From assembly GCA_027422505.1 (NCBI GenBank), contig JAPQWV010000688.1, forward strand, positions 62,001-126,000: a DNA stretch of 64,000 bases. The letters run 5' to 3'. This document shows positions 48,152 through 60,905 of the stretch, one piece after another. A program made the translations under genes and the position numbers. This DNA comes from Craterostigma plantagineum. Taxonomy: Eukaryota; Streptophyta; Magnoliopsida; Lamiales; Linderniaceae. Each line of letters starts with the position of its first letter. Position 1 is the first letter of the stretch. The notes beneath the pieces were generated by a model, which was given only the letters and a program-made list of their open reading frames with translations, was not told where the DNA came from and did not search any database.

Positions 48152-49690
48152 ATGAAGCCACACGCCATAATGATCTCAGTCCCTTACCAAGGCCATCTGA
48201 ACCCTTTCGTTCATTAGCCTTAAAGCTCGCATCGAAGGGCTTTAAAGTCACCTTTGTCAACACAGAATATGCTCATCACTGCATTACAAAGTCCATGATA
48301 AGTAAAGGCGACAACAACGAAGAAGAGACCATCGATATCTTCGCCCGAACCCGCGATTCTTCTGGCCTCGACATACAGTACAGAACGATCTCAGACGGCT
48401 TTCCCCTCGAATACGATAGGGTTGCAAACATTAAGGAGTTTTGGTATTCTCTTGTCGACGATTTCCCTCGAATTGCCGACGAATTCGTCGGCGAGGTAAT
48501 CGCATCGTCGCCCGAAGACGATTTGCCTATATTGGTTGCCGATATTTACCCAGGATGGGCTTCCAAGGTCGCAAAGAAGTACAACTTAGTCAATGTCTCC
48601 TTTTGGACAGAGCCAGCTTTGGTGTTTGCTGCTACTTATCACATGGATCTTCTCGTCAAGAAATGGTCACTTTCCGCCTAAAGGTTAACCTTTTCCGAAT
48701 ATTTGTGCTTGTGTGAGGCTTTTATTACAAACCCTTCTGTAACATTAAACAGATCACGACGCAAAGTACAGCATAGAGTACATACCAGGAGTTGAATCCA
48801 TAAGCTCGAGTGACTTGCCAGGCTACCTCAGACAAGCATCAGAAACCCTAACGCCTGGCCAAAAGATTGCCTTCTCATCGTTCGACGAAGTCAAGGAGAA
48901 AGCAGACTTCATCTTACACAATACGGTCCAAGAACTCGAGCCCCATGTCCTATCGTCCCTGAACCTAACCCACCACACATACGCCATAGGTCCCATAAAT
49001 TTCTTTGAGGAAGCCACGTGCCGAAAAGCTTGTTCGCCGAATCGGACTGCTCGAAATGGCTTAACGCTAAGCCTTTTAGATCAGTCTTGTACATCTCCTT
49101 CGGCAGCGTCCATTTCCCCGACGAACGCACCGTGGATGAGATAATGGGCGGCCTTGAAAAAAGCGGCGTCTACTTCTTATGGGCAGTAAAGGGCGACGGA
49201 GATGGCGGCGGCGTTTTCTTGAAGGATGGGCTGAAGGAGAAAGGGTTAGTCGTCCCCTGGTGTGATCAGAGAGAAGTGCTATCTCATCCTTCAGGTGGGA
49301 GCGTTCTTGACTCACTGTGGGTGGAATTCTGTGTTGGAGAGTATGTGGTTCGGCGTGCCAATGGTTTGCTGTCCCCTCGATTCCGATCAGTTCACAAATC
49401 GGAAGCTCGTCGTCGACGATTGGATGGTCGGAGTTGACATCCGCCGCCGCGGCGGCGGTGGAGAGGCGGCCGTGAATGCTGAAGAAGTTGCAGAAAAGAT
49501 CAAGAAGGTGATGGGTGTCTCTGGAGAAGATGGGATGGGGAAAGAGATTGAGAGAGTGAGGAACATAGTTCGCAAGGCATTGGATGAAGGTGGATCTTCC
49601 GAGGAGAATTTCAATAGATTTATTGATGATTTAATGGATAAAATACGTCCATATCGTAAACTTGGTCCCTCCTCCCAAGGCAAGAATTAA
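48152..49690 (+). CDS. UGT86A-like UDP-glycosyltransferase, copy B (frame-disrupted)
   Basis: ATG at 48152, exon 1 to 48683, intron 48684-48752, exon 2 to the TAA at 49688-49690. Total length is about 490 codons, normal for plant family-1 UGTs. Landmarks: [10 protein letters not shown] at the start, [36 protein letters not shown], the UDP-sugar-binding PSPG box from WCDQREVL to [13 protein letters not shown], and C-terminal [17 protein letters not shown]. Four indels break it: a missing T near 48213 (shared with copy A), an extra A near 48661, a missing C near 49013, and an extra G near 49295 inside the PSPG box. At the last three, copy A reads correctly. The acceptor is unknown. Confidence 0.84.
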
Positions 49691-50044
49691 CAAAGAGGTG
49701 TTGTCCAAGAAATCGCTCCTTGTAATGAAAGTCATATGCATATCGTTCTTATATTCAAACCTGAAAGGATAGGCGCAACTAAGCTCGATTCAATTGATGA
49801 TTTATTGTTATAACAAATATTGTTCGTACATAAAAAGTATTAGCATTGCCGCACAAAACCAAAAAGGTTGAGATGATTTCAAGAAGATGGAAACAAAGGG
49901 GAATAAAGCACATTACACAAACAAAACCAAGTCCATAATATGAGAAAATTTGAGAGCACAAAGGCACAAGATTTCTTGGATCAGCATTTGACCCTTCAGT
50001 TAGAAGTCTTGAGACATAAATTACTCGGCTCACTAGCATAGCAT
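49691..50044. other. Convergent 3' spacer between UGT and CBF5, copy B
   Basis: Holds both 3' UTRs. It differs from copy A by a short replacement near 49750-49775. Confidence 0.5.
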
Positions 50045-51763
50045 CTAACCCTTGTTCTTCTTTTTACTCTTCTTCTCGCTTTTACTCGCATCTTCATCAC
50101 TAGCATTCGCATTACCGTTCTCTTCGTCCTTAATCTTCTTACTTTCTTCTTTTTCTCTTGTCCGATTTCGCTTCTTCATCGACGGGCTCTTCCTTAACTT
50201 TATCCTTTTTCTTCTTCTTCTTCTTCGTCTTCTCATCGTCAGACACCACAGCTTCAGCTTCACCTTCGGTTTCTTTCTTCTTCTCATTCTTCTTTTTCTT
50301 CTTCTTCTTCTTCTCCTTCGTCTCAGCCCCAGCCACCTCGTCCTCAACTTCAACTTTAACCTTCTTCTTAATAGAAGCAGCCTCTTTCACAGCACTACCA
50401 TCCACCTCTTCCAATTTACGCTTTCGCCCCTCGTCCTCACCGCCACCACTCTCCACCTTCACGACCTCAACAGCAGCAGCCGCCGCCACCACAGTGTCTC
50501 CTCCTGGCGGCAAGGCGACATTCCTCAGCCACTCGGCGGGAGTATTCTCATTTGGCTTACCGTGCTTACTCAGCTTCCCCTCGGAGATAAGCTTCTTCTT
50601 CATTGAAGCCCTAGGCCCCAAACCCCATTTTCTTGGATAAGTATCCCTATCCATCACAACCCTCTTTATCTTCGCCACCGTGCCATGATCACAAGTCGCC
50701 ATAACAGCAGTAGTCATCTCTGCAATACCCAAAGCAATTGCTTCGCCCTTGTGGTCATCAAGACCACCTCTTCACCAACCTCGATATCATTCTCAAACCT
50801 CAACAGCCCAGGAATCATCAGCTTCGCACCGTAGCATATGGCGTTCACAGCAGAATCCTTCACCACCAACCTCTTGTAGCTGGTTAAGATGACCTCCAAG
50901 GGCATAATTGCCCTCCTCAGATAACCCTCGTCTCTGTAATTGTCGTACACCCACATTGCATCCATGATATCATGCATTGTGACCATGTTGTCTTTTTCCC
51001 CTAATATCCCAGAACGAACCCTCCTCAGCTCCTGCATATGAGACCCAACTCCCAGCAAAAGCCCCAAATGCACACACAGTGTTCTAACGTAAGTTCCTGC
51101 CTCGCAAGAAATCCAAAACACAACTAAGTGCCTATCTGCATCGTATTCGAGCAACTTACTTTCGTAGATCGTCCTGATTCTGAGCTGCCTCTTAACGGCT
51201 GAGATCAACGGTGGCCTCTGAAAAACCGCCCCAGTTAAGCTCTCCAAAGCCCGAGCAACCTTAGCCACGTCAGCAACCTTGGAGTGAAGCCTGGCGACAC
51301 AAACGTACTCTTTACCAGCACCTTGCTGGGACTTGACCAGCCTAGTCGCCCTATCAATGCAAACGATCAAGTTGCCCGTGACCTTCGGGTCAAGCGTGCC
51401 CGAATGCCCCGTTTTTTCGACCCGAAGTATCCTCTTAATCCACGCGACGACTTCGTGCGAGCTGGGATTCGACGGCTTGTCGAGGTTTATGATTCCGTAC
51501 TTAATGTACTCCTGCAAGGGACGCTTCAATGGCGAGTAGCCTGAGGGAAGTGGGGTGTAGTGCCCCGTCCTCACATTCAGCCTATCGTAGTTCTTCAGAA
51601 GGATTGGCCACTCTGAGGTGTCCATGGCTTTGGTGAAAGACTGGGGCTTGATCATGAAGTCTCCGTCGACGGCGTCGTTTTGAGGGGTCTTGTCCGTTTT
51701 GTTGTCATCCTCTTCATTTTTCACGGATTTAGTCTTCTTCTTCGTCGAAACCACGTCGGCCAT
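50045..51763 (-). CDS. CBF5: Dyskerin / CBF5 (NAP57), rRNA pseudouridine synthase, copy B
   Basis: ATG at 51763; the first 340 or so residues are unbroken and there are no introns. A basic N-terminal tail is followed by the dyskerin-like domain ([27 protein letters not shown]), then the TruB domain with [14 protein letters not shown]. Asp125 there is the expected catalytic aspartate. Next come [31 protein letters not shown], and a PUA domain with [16 protein letters not shown] and [21 protein letters not shown] tail of alternating acidic and lysine runs follows. The enzyme pseudouridylates rRNA guided by H/ACA snoRNAs and supports telomerase RNA. One missing base near 50750 (in an AAAG run) and one or more in the lysine tail near 50150 shift the frame. 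Confidence 0.92.
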
Positions 51764-52713
51764 GGTGGCGGAAGAATGGAGTAGGGTTTTGTGAGCTTGT
51801 GGACTACTCTGTACTGAGCAGAGACTGAGATCTTTGTAGGGTTTTATTGTAAAAAATTTGGGATTAGGGCTTTGTGTAGTAAGTAGTGTGGGAGATGAAT
51901 GTGGTTATATTGGGCTTTCTTAGAGGGTTGGATTTAGTGGGCTCAAATGTCAGGCCCAAACATATAAGAATGGGAATCGCCGCGATTCAATCCACTAGAA
52001 CAGCGGATTTTCGTCATTCACTTCTCTGGCGCGAAGCTTATCGATGGAAGGAAGCAATCTGCATCATCATTCGGTGGCATAGAAGTAACTCCTCTTATGG
52101 AAGCTTGAGAAATGCTAGCGTGAGAAGGCATTTGCGTGAGAAACTTGCGGTATTTATTCAATTTCTTCCATCGTTGAAACGAGCTAGCTCAGGTTCATCA
52201 ACCTGCACATTGAGTTTAGGAGTTAGGACATCGTAGTGCCATGTTTTGTAGAGAATTGTACAGCTGATTTCATTTTGTTGAACAATAGTTTTGCGATTCA
52301 GCTTATTGCGCTGATCTGCCACTGAAGATTGTTACAAACATAGAATAGATCACCCTTACATGCCCTGTATCTTTTTACTGCCGAATATACTGCTCATGCG
52401 ATTCGAGCTGTGCGTGTTTGATATTTTCAGGCAATCATCCTCATTTCTCACTATCTACCCTGTAATGGGAGATGTCAATAATGCTAGATTATCTACTTTC
52501 CTGTGCAGCACATCGGAAGGTTTATGAAAACACAGGCTAACACGTGCTTGGCGGATTTCGTTTTGTTAACAGATTTTTATTTCATATTTGCAATGCAATC
52601 ACATATTGGGTGACATCATAAGCCCAAGAATCAAAGAATGGATAAATTACATGAACAAAGCATCGAAGCAAAGTGGGAGGGAAAAAATCTGAGGTGATGA
52701 ATGGATATCGCAT
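51764..52713. other. Spacer upstream of CBF5, copy B
   Basis: Counterpart of 22492-23431. A 116-codon plus-strand open frame at 51886-52236 starts close to the CBF5 promoter, but its frame is not kept in copy A and it resembles nothing known. Not called as a gene. Confidence 0.45.
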
Positions 52714-53571
52714 TTAGACTCTCGAGCGCTTGCATTCCCGAGGAAGGCCTTGCGGAAACCTGGCAGAGTCCGCGCAGTAGTTGTAGATCATATGCGTCTT
52801 CTGGACCCATCTCAACCTGTTCCTACCCTTGGCGTCGAGTTCTTGCGTTTGCCATGCCTGAGTGTTGAATGAATCAGTCGATGTGGACCCACACGATTGA
52901 CCCGCGACACAGCCGTTGATGTTGAAGTTCCTGTAAGAAGCCACAAACGGAGCCTTGGACCAATCGGTCTTCACCCGTCCACCCTGGGTCGCCCAATCCT
53001 CAGCATCCCACAAGCTGCAGTAGACTCTCATGGGCTGATTCGTAGGGAATGGAGTTCCAATCGCTTGGTCATTCTTGAACTCTCTGATGGGATTGTTGTC
53101 AACCAAGAAAATGATTCTCTGGGAATTCCATACGATTGAGTATGTGTGGAACGCCAGGGTAGGATCGAACCACAGCTTGAACTGCTGTTCTTTGTCTCCT
53201 TTCCCTTGCGCATAGACGTTCGTGTGGACCGTGTATGGCTCGCCAGTGGCATTCCCCAGGAACTCAAAGTCGATCTCGTCGTGCGTCGCGCCTTGAGAGG
53301 ATAAGTAGAATGTCGTGACTGTCCCCGCAGAATTCCCAGGGACGAGCTTCAGCTGCATGTCGAATCTTCCGAACAAGTACTCGTTCTTGGATTGAAACCC
53401 AGAGCCCGAGGTTTTGTCCATGGACAGTGTTAGGAGATTCCCTCCGTTGAGAATCCGAGCTCGTCCGTCGCCCCAAGTGATCTCTGCATCGCTGTAGAAA
53501 TTAGCCGAAGCTGCTGCTACGAGAGAAGCCAAGAGAAGGCATGCCAGAGTTGCTAGTAAGGTATTTGACAT
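52714..53571 (-). CDS. XTH: Xyloglucan endotransglucosylase/hydrolase (XTH), copy B, intact
   Basis: ATG at 53571, TAA at 52714-52716, 285 residues in one exon, normal length. The start is chosen because [20 protein letters not shown] makes a clean signal peptide; upstream in-frame sequence is 5' UTR. The glycosyl hydrolase family 16 active site [10 protein letters not shown] is at residues 97-106, with Glu99 (nucleophile) and Glu103 (acid/base), followed by the usual N-glycosylation site N107-A-T. The XTH C-terminal domain has [18 protein letters not shown] and paired cysteines ([27 protein letters not shown]). The secreted enzyme cuts and religates xyloglucan in growing walls. No introns interrupt it. 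It is divergent from PDF1. Confidence 0.95.
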   Translation of the reverse strand: MSNTLLATLACLLLASLVAAASANFYSDAEITWGDGRARILNGGNLLTLSMDKTSGSGFQSKNEYLFGRFDMQLKLVPGNSAGTVTTFYLSSQGATHDEIDFEFLGNATGEPYTVHTNVYAQGKGDKEQQFKLWFDPTLAFHTYSIVWNSQRIIFLVDNNPIREFKNDQAIGTPFPTNQPMRVYCSLWDAEDWATQGGRVKTDWSKAPFVASYRNFNINGCVAGQSCGSTSTDSFNTQAWQTQELDAKGRNRLRWVQKTHMIYNYCADSARFPQGLPRECKRSRV

Positions 53572-53665
53572 TTTTCTGTAGTGCTGACTGTGAGAAGGAT
53601 GTGTTGGTATTTGTAAGGTTGTGTGATTCTTGAATTGGTGAGTGAAATTGATGTCCGAGTCTCTC

Positions 53666-53673
53666 TTTATATA
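53666..53673 (-). promoter_or_regulatory. Probable TATA box of XTH, copy B
   Basis: CCCTATATAAAGAG on the minus strand, about 100 bp upstream of the XTH ATG; identical to copy A. Confidence 0.6.
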
Positions 53674-55025
53674 GGGTGGAAGCATGGCTTGCTAGAGAAG
53701 GCCAGCTGTGAAGAATATGGAAGGAAGGTGAGAAGCATCCGTGCAACATTTTTGAGATTAAATAATGTGCCGCTGTTAGCTGTTTTTGCATGGTAGGGAG
53801 TTGGCTGGCGCTAGCTGTTGTTCTTTCAAGAACTGAAGAAAGAAAGCACAAGGTATGTGGCTTAATGCGCGTTCTTTTTATAACCTCCCTGGTTTAGCCT
53901 TTGCTGCATGTATATGCAACTATCCGGTTTTTAAAAGTAAGCAACTTTGTTTCAAGTTTCAACTAAACTCTAGGATGTGTCTAGTGGTGGTGAGGCAGGT
54001 GGCTTTTAATATATTATTTATATCTATGAACTATTATTTGACTTATTATCACTTGAAATAAACAAAGAAGTCTTGGGTCCAATCCAGTTTTTCCTCTTCA
54101 AGAATGTTGCACGAATCGGCTGGCACTTGGCAGTTGTTCCTCTAATGGGTCTCTTGCTTCCGTGAAGCTTCTCGCGTAGAAGATTTATCATTGTTTTATT
54201 AAGTCATTATCTGGGGTGGGTCGACATCGCAATACATCCATGAATCCGATCCAATTGCCACTATTTGGTTGTGGGTCAATATTATGCCCGGCCCATACTA
54301 ATGGGTTGTTTCGGTTGATACTTTTAGTAATTCTTTCATGGGCCAAGACTATCGCTTTAACTTGATCTATAATTTATAGATTAGGTTGGCCATTTCGGTA
54401 ACTGATCGTAGTCAGAGGACTAACATATCTATAGTTAATTGTTGCATTTCTGGGGCGAGTTCACTCACTTGCAAGAATGTAATGAAGATTTACTGCCTTC
54501 CGCAACTACTCATCTGACACAGCACTTACTGCGATGGAGGATAGGAATAGGAATAGGAAGAGCCTTATTTATTCTTCCCATCTCCCTTCCTCTCTGTTTC
54601 TTCAGTGCCAGCCAGCTATGTCTTTTTTATAAGAGTTCAATGATCTGTATCTGTCGTTTACGTCCAAATGGACGAGTTTTTTTTTTTATATACTCCTAAA
54701 TGAAGGTCGACTATTCAATCTCACTTTTACTCCTCGACTACCGTAGTTATTGACTATCGTATTTTGTACTAACTCGGGACGGTATGCATAGGTTAGAGTA
54801 GATGACAATGAGATTACTATTCGACTTGGATTGAACTTAGCCCTAGCGAATTTCACCGTTAAATCCTTAATCTACGGATCTTGTTCCAACTCTCTCAAAA
54901 CTCTAGGTGAGCTGTATTATTTTGCATAATAGGAGTGACCTATAGTACTAAATCAGAAAGATAATGTTTCTTACATACATACATGATATACATCCACGTT
55001 AGGTTATTATAATCAAAGCTGCCCA

Positions 55026-55033
55026 TGCATTTA
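55026..55033 (-). promoter_or_regulatory. L1 box (TAAATGCA) upstream of PDF1, copy B
   Basis: TGCATTTA on the plus strand, 211 bp upstream of the ATG. It is conserved while flanking bases differ from copy A (TTTGAAC versus TTTTAAC). Confidence 0.65.
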
Positions 55034-55137
55034 TTTGAACATTGTCATACTCATGCAAAAATGTTGAGAGTTAAATGCGCATACAACTAACCACATACTC
55101 CTTCACCTGCCTATATTTACTGCTCTCTGACAAGATC

Positions 55138-55146
55138 TTTATATAA
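55138..55146 (+). promoter_or_regulatory. Probable TATA box of PDF1, copy B
   Basis: TTTATATAAC about 100 bp upstream of the PDF1 ATG, as in copy A. Confidence 0.55.
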
Positions 55147-55243
55147 CATGCAATCCCTTCGTTGAACGCCTTGTTCAATTTGGCGCTGGTCTCTCTGCTT
55201 TCTGCTTGGTTTTGTGTGTCTGAAAAAGAAAGAAAGGAAAACG

Positions 55244-56418
55244 ATGAAGAGGGTTTGCAAGACAACATCATTGCCATCGTCACTGCAATGGAGTGTTGTG
55301 GCTGCTTTGGTCTTACAAAACTTAGTCATCACTGTCTTTTCTGATGTGAGTTTCGAGGATCAGAAAAACTTTTACTTGCCAATTCCTGACCCTAGTGCAA
55401 GACCGCCCCCATTAGGTTCACTACTCTCTTTCTCTCTCTATATCTGTGCGTGTGTGTGTGTAGGTTATGCGTATGCGTATACATAAACATGAGTTTGCTT
55501 CCTCTAATTACTTTCGTTTTGTTTGCATTGTATGTTCAGTTTCGTACACGCCACCAGCTCATGGCTCAGGCGGCGGCGTCAGCCAGCCAAGTCCGTCGTC
55601 GGCACCACACCACGGGACACCGCCGTCCAACTGCGGGAACCCTCCTGCCAGCAGCGGCGGAGGCAGCCATCACGGCGGCGGCGGCCACCACAATCCTTCG
55701 CCTGGTGGAGGAAGTGGCGGCGGCGGTTACTACCACTCACCACCACCAACCACCACCACTCCAACAGTACCAGTGACCAGGCCAACGCCGCCAACATCTC
55801 CGGCCATAGTCGTCCCGCCGATCATTCCAACTCCGACCACCCCAGGAATCACCGTTCCCTCACCTCCTTTCTCCTTCGATCCAAACTCCCCGCCCTTCAC
55901 ATGCACGTAAGAATAAATCATCCCACTTATTTACGTACAGTGTCATTACTGCAGATCTGAAAATCCCTTTGCATATGGTCTTAAAATGAACAGAACAATA
56001 CATAAAGACGGCTCTTTTTCACTAAATCAGAGAGCTGATCAAAACCCTTTAAACATTTTCTAGTGAATCTTCATATTTTAAATGCAGGTATTGGAGAAAC
56101 CACCCTGCGCTAATATTTGCCGTATTTGGGTGGTTCGGAACAATTGGATCGGCCTTCGGTACGACAAGCTTGCCAGGATTTGGGTCGCAGACGAACTTAC
56201 TACAAGCACTTTCGAACAAGCGAACAGATGGGTTCGGAGAGCTCTACAGAGAAGGCACAGCTGCTTTGCTGAACTCCATGGCTGATCACACGAGGTATCC
56301 TTACTCTGCTACGCATGTCAGGGACAGCTTTGTGGCCGCTTTGGGTTCGAACCAAGCTGCTTTGGCTCAAGCAAGGGTTTTCAAGATGGCTAATGAAGGG
56401 AGGATCAAGCCCCGCTAG
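55244..56418 (+). CDS. PDF1: PROTODERMAL FACTOR 1-like protein, copy B, intact
   Basis: Exons 55244-55415, 55540-55906 and 56088-56418 give 870 nt, or 289 residues, with clean GT-AG splices. Residues 1 to about 35 form a signal peptide (SLQWSVVAALVLQNLVITVFS). The middle, to residue 180, is a low-complexity Pro/Gly/Ser/His/Thr segment typical of wall proteins. The C-terminal 110 residues are the conserved PDF1 domain, from YWRNHPALIFAVFGWFGTIG to FKMANEGRIKPR. PDF1 marks the epidermal (L1) layer and also occurs in cotton fibre and seed epidermis; its molecular job is not settled, a structural wall role being inferred. Compared with copy A it has one more glycine codon near 55573, an intact first splice donor and an intact last exon. 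Confidence 0.92.
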
Positions 56419-56999
56419 GACTTGAGAGGAATAATAGTAGAATCTTGTCGCGTGATATTGTTTGTCTTTGTCTGTGTCTTCATCTTCTGTTTCGATGCTT
56501 GCATTTGTTACTGTTATCAGTTTGCTGGTCGTTCTTTCTGTTTACTTTCAGAATTTTTATTTGTTTTATGTAATATGTTGGTTTCTTTCCGAGTACAGAG
56601 TCAAGACTGAGTGGAATGATGCAAATGTTGTCGTGTTGTTGAATTATATTTCTTTTCCAAAAGGCTTGAATTTGTTTTTTGGCGTGGCATTTTGTAGTGC
56701 AGCGACTGTTATGTTAGAGAACGACGAAGATTAAGCATTTTCGATGGAATTCGATTGGCAAATCTATTGGGGATTAGGATCAATTGTAGAACTCGAATTT
56801 ATAGTAGAACTAATGACAAAATTAAGGTCTTACAAGATTCAAGATAAAGACAATCTGCTTGAACTTTGGAGACGGGGTAATTAATTATCAAAAAATAGAA
56901 GAAAGAACAAAATATATAAAAAAGTGTATGTCAAAGTATTGTATAATAGAGTACTTGAGCTTAGATCAGATCGGCCACCACGGTACAACTACTACACCA
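56419..56999. other. PDF1 3' region and COG5 upstream region, copy B
   Basis: Counterpart of 27129-27707. The open frame extends upstream of the COG5 ATG (to about 56859), but that stretch is not conserved in frame in copy A and is treated as 5' UTR. Confidence 0.5.
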
Positions 57000-59999
57000 A
57001 TGGCCTCTCCGACGACTGCTAGAGCATCCCCACTCCACCGCCTATCCACCTTAAAATCCACGCCAACAACCGCCGTTCCCACAGCCGCCTCCTCGCCGAC
57101 CACCGCCACTGTGACGGACATCGTTTCTTCCTTCTCTACTGACCCTTTCTTATCCCCTTTCCTTTCCTCTTCCTTCTCCCCAACCCAATTCTCCTCCTCG
57201 GCCCTCTCCTCGGGTTCTCCGGCGTCGACTTTGGAGAAGCTCCAAGATGCACTGCGGCGCATCGACGGATTCCTCCGCGGGCATATACTCCACAACCACC
57301 ACCACCTCCTCGGCCACCTCTCTTCTCTAAAATCCGCCGAGTCATCGCTGTCTTCTCTTCGGACCCAGCTGTCGTCTCTTCAGTCGTCGCTGAGATCAGC
57401 TCGCGAGGACCTCACTCAGCCACACCAATCGATCAAATCGCAGACGATTCAGCTGAACAATCTCCATTCCACGACTCTTCTCCTTCAGCACTCGATTAGG
57501 ATCCTACGCCTCGTTCAGAAATTGAAAGCCCAAGTGGATCACGTCGACCCTTCGAAATGGGATCTGTCGAAAGCAGCACAATTGCATTGCGAGATCATGA
57601 CGCTTTACAAGGAATCGGACCTGACCGGCGTCGATGCGGTCGATTTGGAAATGAAATGGGTGAATGACACGGGGACGAGGATCAGAGAAGAGGGATTGAG
57701 GGTTTTGGAGAAAGGATTGGAGAATCTCAACCAACCTGAGGTGGGTCTCGGCTTACAAGTGTTCTACAATATGGGAGAATTGAAAAAGACTGTGGAGAGC
57801 CTTTTGAGCAAATACGAGAAGATGGGGGTTAAAAGTATAAGGAATGCGCTGGATATGAAGGCAATATCCGCCGGTGGAGGAGGTGGTGGTGGGCCGGGAG
57901 GGATTCAGAGGCACGGAACACCACAGATTGGTGGTGGGGCTAAGGCGAGGGAGGCGCTTTGGGCTAGGGTGAATGGGTGCGTCGATGAGTTGCATTCAGT
58001 GGTTGTTGCCATATGGCATTTGCAGAGGGTTTTGTCGAAGAAAAGGGATCCATTTACGCACGTTTTATTGCTCAACGAAGTTATTCAGGTATGAGGTTTT
58101 AGTACTTTTCGATGACTTGATCAGAAATGATGATCTGCTCATGTTAGTGTGATTTTGGGTACTTCTCAATGATTCACATAGGTGGCGTGACTGATAAAAA
58201 CATCTATCTTCTTAGACACCGATAAGAAGTGGTACTTTTTGTTCTGATGCATTAGTAAGGTGACAATTGATCTCTTACTGTCTTTCTAGAAATTTAGCTA
58301 GGGGATAGTGAGTAAATTGATAATGCTGCTGAAATTGGAACACTGTAGTTCCTTGCAGATAATGGCAATAGAAGACATATAAACAATCGTGAAATGGTTT
58401 TCAGAATCTATTATCCTGAAAAATCTGATCTTCAAGACCTGAAAAGGGCGCATATTATGCACCTCTCATACTTCCATGTTCCTTCTCAGGATGATGAGCC
58501 TCTGTTGACAGATCGTATTTGGGATGCATTAGTAAAATCATTTACGAGCCAAATGGAGTCTGTTTTCAGTGCATCCAGTTTTATCAAAGAAACGTTCACC
58601 GTAGGATACCCAAAGCTCTTCGCCACGATCCAAAATCTCCTCGAGAGCATCTCACGCGATACAGACGTGAAAGGGGTCCCGCCTGCACTAAGTTCAGAAG
58701 GAAAAGAACGAATAGTATCAGCCATTGAGATCTTCCAAACTGCATTCTTAACCCTTTGCTTGAGCCGTCTCTCTGACCTGGTAAATTCTGTGTTCTCAAT
58801 GTCGAGCCGCGGAGGCGTTCCTTCGAAAGAACAGATGTTGAAGATAGTATCACGCATTCAAGAAGAGATCGTAGCCGTGCAGCAAGACGCTCATTTGACT
58901 CTTCTTGTCCTGCATGAGATCAGTAAAGTTCTGCTTCTACTTGCTCAAAAAGCAGAGTATCAGGTAAGAGTTTGCTCACTTGGAACTTCAACTATGGACT
59001 CTTTGACACATTCCTCTGTAATCATTATATGTTTTCGAATGACTCAAATGATCTTCTGCCACAGATATCCACTGGGCCGGAAACCCGCCAAGTAACGGGC
59101 CCCGCAACTCCAGCTCAGCTCAAGAACTTCACGTTATGTCAGCACCTTCAGGAAGTTCACGCACGCGTAACATCCACATTAACGGGCCTCCCCGCAATTG
59201 CTTCAGACGTCCTCTCTCCAGCTCTTGGCACTATCTATGGTGTAGCAGGCGATTCCATAACACCTCTATTCCAATCCATGCTCGACCGCCTAGAATCTTG
59301 CATATTACAAATCCACAACCAAAACTTCGGCGACCTAAGCATGGACTCAGCTGCAATGGACGGCAATTCATCTTCTTACATGGAAGATCTGCAGAGAAAC
59401 ATCTCCCACTTTAGATCAGAGTTCTTGTCTAGGTTATTACCTTCTTCGGGCTCTGCCCTAGCTGGCTCGGAAACCATATGCACAAGGCTTGTGAGAAGTA
59501 TGGCCTCTCGAGTTATAATATTCTTCTTAAGACACGCTTCTCTCGTCAGGCCATTGTCTGAATCTGGGAAGCTCAGGTTGGCCCGAGACATGGCTGAGAT
59601 CGAAATGACGGTTGGTCAGAACCTCTACCCTGTAGAACAACTCGGGCCGCCTTATCGGGCCCTTCGGGCTTTTCGGCCCGTTCTGTTCTTGGATGTATCC
59701 CAGCTGGGATCTTCGACTCTTTTGCATGATCTTCCGCCGAGCGTTGTCCTTCACCATCTGTATTCGAGGGGCCCGACGATTTGCAGTCGCCACTGCAAAG
59801 GAATATGCTGAGCCCTCTTCAGTATTCTCTGTGGATGGATACTCAAGGCGAAGATCAGATATGGAGAGGCGTCAAAGCTACTTTGGACGACTACGCTGCG
59901 AAAGTTCGGGCCAGAGGTGATAAGGAATTCAGCCCGGTTTATCCCCTGATGATGAAGATCGGGTCGGGCCTGTCGGGGAACGATGATTCGCAATCTTGA
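57000..59999 (+). CDS. COG5: Conserved oligomeric Golgi complex subunit 5 (COG5), copy B
   Basis: Exons are 57000-58088, 58490-58963 and 59065-59999 (TGA), about 830 codons, the usual plant COG5 length. The ATG at 57000 begins MASPTTARASP, like other plant COG5 proteins. Exon 1 holds the Ser/Thr-rich head and N-terminal helical region (SSLKSAESSLSSLRTQLSSL, coiled coil), a Gly-rich loop near residue 300, and HLQRVLSKKRDPFTHVLLL. Exons 2 and 3 hold the helical body ending GDKEFSPVYPLM. COG5 is in lobe B of the COG tether for retrograde Golgi traffic. It is unbroken except for one missing G near 59770 (GAGGGGCCC versus six G in copy A), which would cut the last 75 or so residues. Confidence 0.93.
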
Positions 60000-60905
60000 A
60001 GAGGTGATGAACGTGAATGCTTTCATATAAGCTTTGAAGATTATTACAGTCTTGAATCTTGTAACGTCATGTTTGAGGTGAAGTTCTTTGAAACTTTTAG
60101 AAGATTTCTATTTTCGTATCCATGTCTAATTAATATTATGGCCGTCATAAAATAGTAAATGGGCCGAGGCCCAATTTGAGAACAGCCCATATCGAGTATG
60201 AAAGGGGCGAAGCCCATATCGAAAACAAGTGGGCTAGTCTTGATTTCATGGCCCAATAAAGTAGTCAAATGGATTACTCAGGCCTTCCTCAATACTAGGT
60301 TTTTTTATGAGTAGGAGAGAGAAAAAACCTGGGTTGTAGGTGTTGTAGGTTTTTTGAGAGGTTTAGTAGAATAACTTGGTTTTTTAATATTGAAAATAAA
60401 ATTAATATATAAAATACATTATGTGATGTGATGGTTTTTTAATACTTTATCCTATATTAATATTTATTTAATAATATTATTAATTTTATATTTTTTATGA
60501 ATAAAATTTAATGTGTTAAAATGTTTATTTTTTTTATATTCAAATAAATAAATAATATTTTTTATTACCTACGGAATTTTTTATTAAATTAAATAATATG
60601 AAATATAATTATTTATATATTATTTCGAAAATTAATAAATAAATTTGGTTAATTAAATAAAATTAAATGAAATTAAAGAGAGTCCCAAAAAATCTATTTT
60701 TGGATTTTATGGTTGGAGAGAAATTTTATTTTGGAGTTAGAGATTTTTATTTTTGAGGTGGCGTGACGTGACAAAAAACCTTTTATCTTTTTGGGTTTGG
60801 GGTGGAGAGGAAGGCATTAGTTGACCAACTACTATATCAATCATCATCATATGACCGAGTGACTCATCCAATCATTTTTATATATATAGCCAATCAATCA
60901 ATGAA
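60000..60905. other. AT-rich spacer between COG5 and oligopeptidase genes, copy B
   Basis: Counterpart of 30703-31611, very AT-rich at 60.38-60.70 kb. No gene is seen. Confidence 0.55.

Larger units (their letters stand above)
53572..55243. other. Shared intergenic region between XTH and PDF1, copy B
   Basis: Counterpart of 24288-25958 with scattered substitutions and indels. It contains the XTH and PDF1 promoters; no gene is seen. Confidence 0.55.

Noticed and set aside
50052..50606. Long plus-strand open frame of 184 codons, Phe/Leu/Ser-rich
   Set aside because: It is the antisense shadow of the CBF5 lysine-rich tail; TTC repeats read as Phe/Ser/Leu.
51886..52236. 116-codon plus-strand open frame upstream of CBF5
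   Set aside because: The frame is not kept in copy A, it has no recognisable domain, and it lies in the CBF5 promoter region.
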